From Cyclostephanos tholiformis (lineage: Eukaryota; Bacillariophyta; Thalassiosirophyceae; Thalassiosirales; Thalassiosiraceae), in NCBI GenBank assembly GCA_036939975.1, contig JALLPB010000284.1, positions 1 to 18,390 of the forward strand: a stretch of 18,390 nucleotides of DNA. Direction: 5' to 3'. A model generated the notes under the pieces. That model saw only the letters and a program-made list of their open reading frames with translations. It searched no databases and was not told the DNA's origin. The number at the start of each line of letters is the position of its first letter. Within the stretch, counting starts at the first letter, position 1. Positions 8,454 to 16,348 of this stretch are shown one piece after another. Made by a program: the position numbers and the translations under genes.

Positions 8454-8942
8454 TCCCTAACGGTACCAGTTTTTTTGGTTCTAGAATAAAATGGTTCTAC
8501 CCCTTAGAACCGCTCTAAAATCGGGCGATATGCGCGACAATGTTTAATATGCAAGTTTTACTAGTTTTATTTAGGACAGGATAAATCGGTTCTAGATTTA
8601 TGACTGGCACACCTCTCATGCGCATAATACCTCTCTCTATACCGTGTTTGTAGAGCGAGTGGATTGGTTGATGGTCTCATCGTTGCGAGCTTATAAAGGG
8701 CAGTGCCTTCCTCAAAAGCCCAAACCACCGATGGCTTTGTCCATCTTCCTTTCGAAGCTATCGAACGCGCCGTAAACATCGTTGTCCATGGTCGAATGAA
8801 AAATGAAAACCTTTTCTAAAAATTAAAAATCTTCTTAGAGATTGTCCTAAATATTATTGTTCTAATTCAGAACCTGTTCTAAAACAATCTAGGACAAAGA
8901 ACCATTTCATACTAGAACCATTCTAACTTCTACCTCCCTAAC
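8454..8942. mobile_element. 473-bp non-autonomous DNA transposon (MITE) with 8-bp target duplication
   Basis: The 8-mer TCCCTAAC occurs at 8454-8461 and again at 8935-8942 in the same orientation. The enclosed element (8462-8934) has inverted ends that start exactly next to these copies: GGTACCAGTTTTTTTGGTTC on the left, and GGTAGAAGTTAGAATGGTTC on the right read in reverse. Over the first 37 bases, 29 match. An inner part (8476-8498 against 8898-8920) matches at 21 of 23. An 8-bp duplication with inverted ends fits hAT, P or Merlin superfamilies; the GG start may favour Merlin, but I cannot decide. No transposase is encoded. Internally there are several extra GGTTCTA/TAGAAC motifs and a 25-codon frame on the minus strand (8789-8712). 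Confidence 0.85.
8712..8789 (-). other. 25-codon open frame inside the transposon
   Basis: An ATG at 8789 opens a 25-residue frame (MDNDVYGAFDSFERKMDKAI, then five more residues) ending at TGA 8712-8714. The composition is protein-like, with an alternating charged/hydrophobic helix. It could be a captured first exon of a host gene or a chance frame. I do not recognise it. Confidence 0.2.
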
Positions 8943-9023
8943 TAGCATTATTTGGCCGTATCTCTCATCTTCGCTTACATATCGATATCACTTCATGTGA
9001 TTTTCGATGGGAGGGACATAGTC

Positions 9024-10079
9024 CTACACTACCCCGCCCTTCGTATTCTTCGTCTTCTTCTTCTTCTCAACGGCTACGCCCGCCACGCAATCCTTGAAAT
9101 GCTTTTTCGGCGTGAATTTTATCTTCATCGTCGGCGGCTTCGATATCTTCGGCCCATTCGCGTCTCGAGGATTCCTATATTCCCTCGCCGGTACGTCGAT
9201 GGATGCGAATTTACCGAACCTCGGTATTTGCACCGTCTCCCTCTTGGCGACAGCCTTTTTATTTCGTGTTTTTTTTTTTTTTTTCGTATAACGATGTATA
9301 TTTTCGAGGATTGGTCCCGACGAGGTGATGTTTTATTTTCATTTTTCGTCCAGAGAGAGGATGAGAAAGGGAGAGGGACGAGAAAACGGGGTTAGGAGCG
9401 AGGAAGGGCGAATTTTAGTTAACTGATGGCGGATGTGCCACGTTGAAAACTCCAATTCGAAACGACGCCCGAATCCAGATGCGATTTTCGCCATACGAAC
9501 GGTTTCGTATCACATATTCGAATATGCCTCGTCAAATCGATCGGGGGATGGGGAAACACCGAGAGATGGAAAAAAAAAAAAAAAAAATCCCGCCGTGACG
9601 TTTCCTCGCACCGGGGGGCGTCGACAGATGTGAAAATATAATATACTCATATATTCGCAACGACACGCAAAACGCACCTCCACGATCGTATCGAACACCG
9701 TGGCCACAATCTCCCTGCAACGCGATAATTTAAGTCCGTGTTCGGCGGCGATGATTTCCGCGATGGCATCGCCCTTGAGCGCCGATGTTCCGTCCTCCTT
9801 TCCGTAATCATCATCATCGTCGTCGTCGTCGTTGTCGTCATCGACTCCCTGGTCATTGTCATCGCCACGACCGGTATTCGCACCGACGAACGACGCACGC
9901 GAATAGTGTACGGGGAGCCGGTGTTGTGATGGCGTCGTCGTCGTCGGGGGTCCACGGTGATGAACATGGTAAGTCGTCGATGCGATCGACGAGAGGGCCG
10001 ATCGACGGATGCCACTCGTCGATGCCGCCCAGGCCGCGGCGGTCATTCGGGGGAGGTTTCGAGATGGGGAGGAAATCAT
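9024..10079 (-). CDS. HU/IHF-type histone-like DNA-binding protein with organelle leader
   Basis: Two exons join in phase 0: 10079-9678 (134 residues) and 9254-9024 (76 residues), giving 210 aa. The 423-nt intron has donor GTGCGT and acceptor ATAAAAAG; the join gives VFDTIVE-AVAKRETVQIP. The HU fold occupies about residues 99-190: the helical dimer part (LKGDAIAEIIAAEHGLKLS, REIVATVFDTIVE), then IPRFGKFASIDVPA and the DNA-arm signature REYRNPRDANG, ending FTPKKHFKDCV and a Lys-rich tail. HU proteins bend and compact bacterial and organelle DNA. The N-terminus is Arg/Ser/Ala-rich and free of acidic residues for about 60 positions, without a hydrophobic signal core, so a mitochondrial presequence is more likely than a plastid one; that is inference. 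A poly-Asp tract separates leader and fold. An in-frame ATG at 10121 and one at 10046 are alternative starts. Confidence 0.87.
9255..9677 (-). other. Intron of the HU gene with complementary poly-U and poly-A tracts
   Basis: On the transcript strand the intron carries T18 (9587-9570) about 90 bases after the donor and A16 (9284-9269) about 13 bases before the acceptor AG. The acceptor lacks the usual pyrimidine tract. The two tracts could pair and bring the splice sites together. Confidence 0.7.
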
Positions 10080-10172
10080 TTTTTTATTTCGTTCCCTCTT
10101 TTTATGTTTTGGTGACAACATGCTACTACTACGGCCTTGATATCAATTGACGCGTTATAGTTTAGCTGTAAT

Positions 10173-10216
10173 CTAAGGGTTAGCTAAGGGTTAGCTAAGG
10201 GTTAGCTAAGGGTTAG
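10173..10216. repeat. Four tandem 11-bp units CTAAGGGTTAG
   Basis: Four perfect copies in the left arm of the foldback element. The unit contains GGGTTAG, which recalls telomere repeats, but the 11-bp period and the mirror copy show it is part of the element. Confidence 0.95.
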
Positions 10217-10335
10217 GAATTAGATAGCGTAGAAAGACTCGTGAACATATACTAATTCCATTTTCAGAGGAGTTTTTCGGGAAGCGATTTTAGATTGTGT
10301 AGACTCGTAGCCATGTACTAATTCCTAGTGAATTC

Positions 10336-10379
10336 CTAACCCTTAGCCAACCCTTAGCTAACCCTTAGATAACTCTTAG
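10336..10379. repeat. Four tandem 11-bp units, inverse complement of the left array
   Basis: CTAACCCTTAG twice, exactly, with CCAACCCTTAG and ATAACTCTTAG as variants, in the right arm of the foldback element. Confidence 0.95.
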
Positions 10380-11042
10380 TTACCTCTCTGACGTCAATTG
10401 ATATTAAGGCCGTAGTATTATCTATTTTACAGTTGACTCGAGGTAAATATTACCTAGCTAGGTTGTAGATATTGGTAATAGGTACCTACCTACCTAGATT
10501 TTCGTCGTGCCTACTACATACCTCAATCGGCCCTACGAGAAGCAAGGGAGTGAGACGATTGAGGCCGATGCTTCTCGCGCTGAGGCCTCCTGTGTAGGAA
10601 TAGTATTGGGGGATAAACCTCTAGGTAGATGATGTACAATAGCCTCGAGTCAATTGTCCTTGGCACTGTAGTGCCATCGCTAAAATCCAAAGAGCTGTTT
10701 CTCCCCCTTCCGGAACAACACTCGTTTTTGTTTTCCAGCCTCTCGACCGCACATGATAATTTTTTGTCTTCTTCCATCACAACAAGGAGGAAAAAGAAAA
10801 AAAGGACTTGCCTTCATTTCATTCATTTGGAAAAGTTTCAAGCTCAATTACTCATCTCATCCACTTCTTTCGCCACAATTATAAATATTATATCCCTAAA
10901 GTGGTCAACACTTGACTCCATAATATTTTTTTCATCACCACCACCATCGTATCCCTCAACGAAAGAAGAAACATCATATCTACCACCTTTCATAAATAAC
11001 AAACAAAAAACACATCATCATCACCACAAAAAGCGCAACATC

Positions 11043-12326
11043 ATGCGGCCGTCATCGTCGTCGTCGACATCCCTCACTCTCCGCCGTCGTCGCCGTTCCC
11101 GGACCGTCGCGGCCGTGCTGCTGCAAATTCTGGCGCAACGATCCAATTCCGTCGTCGCATTCGTTCCATCGACTACTTCCACAACTTCCACCACCACCAC
11201 CACCACCACCACCACCACCACGGAAACGACGACGACGACGACGACGACGACCAAGAGAATGTCGGGGGGGGTACATCGTCTCCGCGCCGCCTACATCGAC
11301 GAGGATTACCCTCGCGATGGCGGTCGCGGGCCGACGTCATCGTCGGGGGATGACGACGTCCTCGGTCTGTCGTCATCGTCGTCGTCGTCGTCGTTTCCCC
11401 CCCCTCCGCCCGCCGCCGCCGCCGCCGCAGCGGCCGTCGCGAGGCGCCGCGGTACGCATCGTCCCCCCGCCGCACACCCGATCAGCGGCGGTCGGATAAC
11501 CCTCGTGGGCGCCGGTCCCGGCTCTCCCGACCTGCTGACCGTGATCGCGCATCGTGTGATAAGCGATCCGTCCAATTTGGTCATAGTCGATCGTCTAGTA
11601 TCGAACGAGATATTGGACCTGATAAGGGGCGAGTACAAGATCGCGAATAAGCACCCGGGATGCGCCGAAATCGCCCAGCGCGAGATATACGATTGGTGCA
11701 GGGAGGGCGTTATGGACGGCAGGCACGTCGTTAGGTTGAAGATCGGCGATCCGTTCGTTTTCGGTCGGGGCGGGGAGGAGGTGCTCGAATTTCGCAACAG
11801 CCTCGGCATCGAGCCGACCGTGATCCCGGGCGTTAGCGCGGCGTTCGCGGCGCCGTTGCTCGGTTCGATACCCGTGACGCATCGGGGCGTTTCGAATCAG
11901 GTCGTCATGTGCACCGGATACGGCAGGGAGGGCACGAGTCCCGATCTCATCGGGTACCACCCCGAGCAGACGGTCGTGTTCCTAATGGCCGTGGGACGAT
12001 TGCGCTCGCTTTGTCATAACCTCGTGAATATGGCGAATTATCCATCGAACACTCCCGTGGCGATCGTCGAACGCGCGGGTTTTCCGGATCAGCGCACGGT
12101 CGTCGGCGATATCTCCACCATATCCGATATTGCCGAATGGCACGACGTTCGACCCCCGAGCACGATCGTGGTGGGCGAAGTCGTTAACGTATTGTTGACC
12201 GATGACGATTTCGCGATGGAGGTGGATAAGGACGAGGGCGAGGGGGCGAGGAATGAGGATGATGGAGGGGCGATGATCATTAGGGGGCGGGGTGGTCTGA
12301 TAGTCCAGCCGACGAGCGTCGAATGA
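11043..12326 (+). CDS. Uroporphyrinogen-III C-methyltransferase, plastid-targeted
   Basis: The single-exon protein is 427 aa. The catalytic SUMT/CobA domain starts near residue 150: ITLVGAGPGSPDLLTV, GDPFVFGRGGEE, VIPGVSAAFAAPLLGSIPVT, the segment PVAIVERAG, and PSTIVVGEVV close to the end. SUMT uses two SAM to turn uroporphyrinogen III into precorrin-2, the first step toward siroheme, the cofactor of nitrite and sulfite reductase. Residues 1-39 look like a signal peptide (Arg-rich start, core TVAAVLLQILAQ) ending VVA, followed by FVPS. An Ala-Phe junction of this kind is the diatom signal for import into the plastid stroma, where siroheme enzymes work. Between leader and enzyme are poly-Thr, poly-Ser, poly-Pro and poly-Ala tracts. 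There is no fused CysG-type dehydrogenase domain. The ATG at 11043 was chosen because it places the signal peptide at the terminus. Confidence 0.93.
   Translation: MRPSSSSSTSLTLRRRRRSRTVAAVLLQILAQRSNSVVAFVPSTTSTTSTTTTTTTTTTTETTTTTTTTTKRMSGGVHRLRAAYIDEDYPRDGGRGPTSSSGDDDVLGLSSSSSSSSFPPPPPAAAAAAAAVARRRGTHRPPAAHPISGGRITLVGAGPGSPDLLTVIAHRVISDPSNLVIVDRLVSNEILDLIRGEYKIANKHPGCAEIAQREIYDWCREGVMDGRHVVRLKIGDPFVFGRGGEEVLEFRNSLGIEPTVIPGVSAAFAAPLLGSIPVTHRGVSNQVVMCTGYGREGTSPDLIGYHPEQTVVFLMAVGRLRSLCHNLVNMANYPSNTPVAIVERAGFPDQRTVVGDISTISDIAEWHDVRPPSTIVVGEVVNVLLTDDDFAMEVDKDEGEGARNEDDGGAMIIRGRGGLIVQPTSVE
11190..11250. repeat. Coding (ACC)10 and (ACG)n poly-Thr microsatellites
   Basis: Ten ACC plus an ACG, one GAA, then eight ACG and an ACC, together encoding T11-E-T9 right after the plastid leader of the methyltransferase. 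Confidence 0.9.
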
Positions 12327-12517
12327 ATATAAAACGGACGACGGTGGTGGAGGGATGTCACCAATGTAAAGTAATAATAACATCCATTCAAATTTTTATA
12401 GTTCGCACTATCCTGACCGGTGAAGAGTGTGGACTCTGTCTCTCATCCTTCCATTGTTCATCATAAACGAAGCGACACGAGTTTGACCCTTGACGTGAGT
12501 GATAAGATAATATCATA
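12327..12517. other. Convergent 3' intergenic region
   Basis: 191 bases between the methyltransferase stop (plus) and the prolyl 4-hydroxylase stop (minus). No gene, RNA or clear terminator is visible. Confidence 0.4.
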
Positions 12518-14546
12518 TTAAGTGCAGCCCATTTCCTTGGCAGAGACATAATCGTGCAAATGCAACCAAGCGTTAGCTCCAAACTTTATCCCCTTGATTA
12601 CATCTTGGGCCTCGTGTCGGGTCCTTGGCTCTTGGTCCATTGGCATGCCATTCAATACCGAGGGCCATAGAAGTGCTCGTCCAATTTTTGGCCTCACTGC
12701 AACATTCAAATCAGGGAAATTCGTTGCGCCTGGAAGGTAAGTATTGCGAACGAAGCGTTGTGAGTTCACATTGCTCCTCTTGGGTGCAGGGCAACGAAAG
12801 CGTCATCTGCATTATTTACTCGCCTCCTTCTTCTACGTCGGAGAGATACAAGAAAAATGTCAAAATACGAGGTCCACTCCTTCGTTTGATCAAACATGCC
12901 GAGAGACAGAGAGCAGGTTGAGTATCGCTCTAGCACTGGGACAGAAATTGATAGTGATAAAGAAAAAAAAAAAAACAACACCAATGCTTACCTTCGATCC
13001 CTTTGATGGGGGATGTAATCATGATGTACCCTGTAAAATTGGCCTGGTTCGTACTTGAGGATTTGTAAGTCTTCGGAGTTCTCGGGAGGAATGCCAGTCA
13101 CCTACATTGATCAGGGATGGATAACGTTAAAGATTAGTAAGGTTCTTTCCGAGGAAAGACTTCTTTTGAGAATTCAAAAAATTAGTTGCGGAAGGCTCAT
13201 GGCAGTAACAGAGAAGAGTTCCGTGTATCCAACAAACACACTGCACAACAAGTTGTTGGCACTATATAGCTTCACCTTGGCAATTCTGTCATGAATCCGC
13301 TTCACCACCGTGTCATTTCTACATTCGTTACGATGACTACACCATGCGCTATTTGATTATTTTCACATGCCGAGCGAAAACTTGTGTCAGTTCGAATCAT
13401 CAACGAGGACAAAATCCACAATTCACACGGCAAAAATGGTACGATACTCACTTCTCGCTCGTTCGTGTCTCACTCTTCTTAGAGTCGAAGGTCCCATCCG
13501 GCAGTACTTTTCCCACATCCTCGCTCCGTTTGTACTCGCTTTTATAACCAAGATCGATCAGATGCTCGCACTCCTCCTCGCTGATGAAGTTCTCGAAGCT
13601 GATGATCCACGGCGGTTGTTCCAAATCGCTGTTCACGCTGACGATTGGCTCTTCGTTGTCATTGAGGGGTCCTGGTCGTGAGTGAACGTACACTGTGTAA
13701 TTCGTCATCCCCTCGTCGATAACGAGATGATCGGTTCGATTTCCGGGCGCCGTATTCACGATACGCTCGAACATGGCATTGAGCTCGCCGGGCAAAAGTC
13801 CCGGCCTAACGTTATCGCCCAACGGCGGACAGCGATTGCTAATGTCGATCAAGTCACACGTCTGGCAGGACGGTGCGCACTTCATTTTCATATATGACGG
13901 GTTCTTTTCGCATTCTGCAGCGTCAATGAGTACAGAACGATAAAAGAAGAGGAGATGAGAATTAGGGTGGTCACGATAGAATATGGGTGCCATGCAGGGG
14001 GTGGAACATCCATCCATCCACGACGCTCTCACCTCCGATGACTGCCCAAAACGCACACAATTTGTGCTTGTTGGTACACTCAGCTAATATTTCCTCTGAT
14101 AATTTGTATTTTGGGTTTGGTCCGTATATGTCATTTTCCATGTATAGGATCGTTTTGCGGATCACGTCGAGGGTCTTGGGTGCATCGTTTCCCTATGTTT
14201 ATTTCCGCGTATATATTTTGAAAGAATATCGTTGAGTTAACCCCGCGCGCAATGAATTGATGGGACACATGTACACACGTGAATTTTACACCCGCATCCT
14301 TACCTCTACCGCCTGGGCTTCGCCGTATCTTGATACCGCGAAGATCAGGTGGGATGCCTCGGACGAACCGACGCTCACCTCCTCCTCCGGCGGCGCGAGG
14401 GATGCCTCGACGACGGTGGCATCGCACGAACTCCCGTCGGCGGCATCGTTGGAAGCATCGCACTCGCCCCCCCCGACTCCTACGACTGCCGCGATCTCTG
14501 ATATTGCAGCAACGGCGAGGTATGATAGCAAGAAGAGGGATCTCAT
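12518..14546 (-). CDS. ShKT-domain prolyl 4-hydroxylase (2OG-Fe(II) oxygenase)
   Basis: Seven exons: 14546-14304, 14192-14033, 13914-13452, 13348-13276, 13101-12992, 12879-12824, 12729-12518. They total 1317 nt and encode 438 aa. An N-terminal signal peptide (MRSLFLLSYLAVAAISEIAA) indicates the secretory pathway. A six-Cys ShKT domain spans residues 120-154 (ending KCAPSCQTC). The P4H catalytic domain begins near PWIISFENFISEEE; iron ligands are H339 and D341 (in YRVHHDY) and H407 (in TRHEA), and K417, ten residues on, is the 2-oxoglutarate ligand. The family hydroxylates proline in secreted proteins; the target here is unknown. All introns are GT-AG except the last (12823-12730), which must start with GC to keep frame (EEGG-ATNFP). 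Intron five ends in a tandem AG-GAG acceptor, allowing one optional residue. In plant P4Hs the ShKT domain is C-terminal; here it precedes the catalytic domain. Confidence 0.92.
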
Positions 14547-14985
14547 GGCGGTGTAAGGCGCCCCATAATAAGTACTACACGTCTTAGACTGAAAGAGACG
14601 GGTGCTCTTCATGTAGGTAGTACATACACGACATATTATTAATTCCTACGAGAAGCAAAAATAGCTATCTATCGCACATCTGCCACGAACGCGAACCCGA
14701 TCCGACAAAAAAAAGGGCCGGCGAGATCGTATCCCTTACATCGTTTTAGATCAAGGATGTCCTTAGTCCGACTCTTTTGCACATCGGATAGACATGGCCA
14801 AATGTCCTTGATAAGTTTAGAGATCATCATGACATGGTCTCTCTACTAAATACGGCTCGTTTAATACGAACTAATTGGCCTCTTGAAATTGATAGGATTA
14901 TATTTTGCGGAGTACGTTTCAACTAGATTAAGTTCAATAGATTGGCACTTTCGCAAAAGCACCTAGTCCCATCGCCTGCTCTTCT
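14547..14985. other. Intergenic region upstream of the prolyl 4-hydroxylase
   Basis: 439 bases between two minus-strand genes. It contains a TGTAGGTAGTACATA motif (14612-14626) about 65 bases upstream of the hydroxylase start, a CCTACGAGAAGCAA block (14645-14658) also found at 10532-10545, and an 8-bp inverted repeat (ATCAAGGA at 14750-14757, TCCTTGAT at 14805-14812). No gene is visible. Confidence 0.4.
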
Positions 14986-15777
14986 TTAAATGGGAGAGCT
15001 TGACAAAATGCGTATCGACGACGAAAAGCCACGATTTTCTGTGTCAGGGGATGTGATCCCATGATCCATTGTCACGACCCAGCAGTATTGCCCCGATAGA
15101 CCTCGTCTCGGCTCGACTCCGGGGAAGAATCCATTTATGTACACGGTTAATTCACCACCGTCATCAAAGTCAAGGACCAAGCCTATTACATCTCCCCTTT
15201 TCAGTAGGTATGATTCAAGGTAGAATGATTGCCGATGAATGATATCTCCTAACCTTTTCCTGTTCGACAAATCCTTCGCATCCTCATGACGTATAATGCC
15301 AGCGATGATCCCATTGCTCCCACCGAGTTTTGTCACGATGAATTCAGCATAGTGCCTACCAGATTCCATCACCTTTTGGCACATAGCAACGGATAATCCG
15401 TCTGTCCCGCCAATTGATCTTCTCCCCTGAATATGCTTGATGTCACCATCGACATACGTGATGGCATCCCCGATAACGTGACTGAATACCAATTCAGTTT
15501 GAATCAAGTGCAATCGATGATGAACCGCCATCCACGATTCTCTTTCATCCCTCCTGATCCATAACAGGTCCGAATCTCTCCAATGATTGTTCTTCCATGC
15601 ATCCTTCGTTGCAATGGTTATCCTGTGTCGGGATGATTCCTCCATCATCGATAACTCTGTTTTTGAGGTCGCATTTTTGCTCCCGAAACGCTTACAAACG
15701 AGGGCGAGGTTGACGAGGTCGTTTGGTTTTAAGAACGATGCTATGGCGAATATAACATCGTCGGTGCATGTTTCCAT
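14986..15777 (-). CDS. F-box-like / SPRY-like domain protein
   Basis: The single-exon protein is 263 aa. Residues 1-35 (TDDVIFAIASFLKPNDLVNL, then ALVCKRFGS) read as an F-box-like motif, which in the family binds Skp1 and recruits targets to an SCF ubiquitin ligase. The C-terminal half looks like a B30.2/SPRY beta-sandwich, a protein-binding module: GLSVAMCQKVMESGRHYAEF, GIIAGIIR, GDVIGLVLDFDDGGELTVYI, then LSGQYCWVVTM near the end. The combination suggests an SCF substrate receptor, but the F-box is degenerate enough that this rests on inference. There is no signal peptide and no membrane segment. The ATG at 15777 starts directly with the F-box-like helix, supporting it as the true start. 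Confidence 0.75.
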   Translation of the reverse strand: METCTDDVIFAIASFLKPNDLVNLALVCKRFGSKNATSKTELSMMEESSRHRITIATKDAWKNNHWRDSDLLWIRRDERESWMAVHHRLHLIQTELVFSHVIGDAITYVDGDIKHIQGRRSIGGTDGLSVAMCQKVMESGRHYAEFIVTKLGGSNGIIAGIIRHEDAKDLSNRKRLGDIIHRQSFYLESYLLKRGDVIGLVLDFDDGGELTVYINGFFPGVEPRRGLSGQYCWVVTMDHGITSPDTENRGFSSSIRILSSSPI

Positions 15778-16348
15778 GGTGGTGCTTTTTTTGTGTGTTG
15801 ACTTCTTTTTCTCTGTACGTGTACGATAATATTATGTGGAAGTCATCGACACAAAGAAGAATTCTGTCATCTTCTTCGTCTGGCCATCACCCCTGTAGGT
15901 ACTTACTTGGTCTACATACTGTACTACCGATACGTACATTGGATGGAGTACGTAATCCTAAAATTTGAAACGATTAATTAAAGTAAGTAGTACGTACCGT
16001 ACTTCGGAAACTCTTTCTAATTCCAGAGCACGTGGAACCATCACTTTCTCCCTGGATGCCGGCTTCGAACCTCTCTCTTCTTCTGACTCACTCCAACGCT
16101 TTCCTCTGGCGAGGGCGAAAATGACTCGCGCAAGAGCAAGATGACGGAGGCGGGAGGGTTTAGTTTTTACGGCTTTGCTATCTCTCTCTCCGCGCCTTGC
16201 TTCCAAAGAATAACACCAAGAACACCTCACCAGCACCACCACCACCCACTTTGCAACGGCGTTCATAAATTCGAAAAAGGGAAATCAAGCTTACTTGATA
16301 ATCCCAACAGGAATATTATTACTTATTACTATCATTATAATACAGACG
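15778..16348. promoter_or_regulatory. Divergent region, F-box/SPRY protein / nucleotide kinase
   Basis: 571 bases. It holds TGTAGGTACTTAC (15894-15906) and a GTAAGTAGTACGTACCGTAC block (from 15983). A donor-like AAAGTAAGTAG at 15980-15990 and an acceptor-like, T-rich tract ending ATACAG at 16340-16345, directly before the kinase ATG, could delimit a 5' UTR intron, but no transcript evidence is available here. Confidence 0.4.

Larger units (their letters stand above)
10127..10417. mobile_element. 287-bp foldback MITE with mirrored 11-bp arrays, TA-flanked
   Basis: TACTACGGCCTTGATATCAA and six more bases at 10127-10152 recur inverted at 10392-10417 with one mismatch in 26. Taking the outer TA on each side as the target duplication leaves a 287-bp element beginning CTACGGCC and ending GGCCGTAG, a layout compatible with Tc1/mariner-type MITEs. 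Inside each end is an array of four 11-bp units, CTAAGGGTTAG on the left (10173-10216) and its complement CTAACCCTTAG on the right (10336-10379, two units with substitutions). The loop contains a direct repeat of about 25 bp starting AGACTCGT and ending ACTAATTCC. There is no coding capacity. Confidence 0.8.
10080..11042. promoter_or_regulatory. Divergent region, HU / uroporphyrinogen-III methyltransferase
   Basis: 963 bases separate the two chosen start codons. The region holds the 287-bp foldback element (10129-10415), a GGTACCTACCTACCTAG block at 10481-10497, a run of short inverted segments around 10523-10585, and an AC-rich, pyrimidine-rich leader (10940-11042) just before the methyltransferase ATG. 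The frame upstream of that ATG is open back to 10629 but does not look coding. Confidence 0.45.

Noticed and set aside
10173..10379. Interstitial telomere sequence
   Set aside because: The unit is 11 bp with mirrored arms inside a defined inverted-repeat element, not a run of 6-bp telomere repeats.
10629..11042. In-frame ATG at 10629 as the start of the methyltransferase
   Set aside because: The 138 extra residues do not look like protein and would displace the signal peptide and plastid cleavage motif from the terminus.
11021..11475. Long minus-strand and alternative-frame open frames over the microsatellites
   Set aside because: Triplet repeats stay open in every frame and give poly-Val, poly-Trp or poly-Arg; they are shadows of the real coding frame.
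12735..12742. Strong plus-strand donor-like GGTAAGTA
   Set aside because: It is the complement of the pyrimidine tract before the last prolyl 4-hydroxylase exon on the minus strand; no plus-strand gene is present.
12818..12819. GT donor (GTAAAT) for the last prolyl 4-hydroxylase intron
   Set aside because: It leaves two bases in the split codon while the acceptor needs one, so the reading frame of the catalytic domain would break; the GC donor four bases upstream keeps it.
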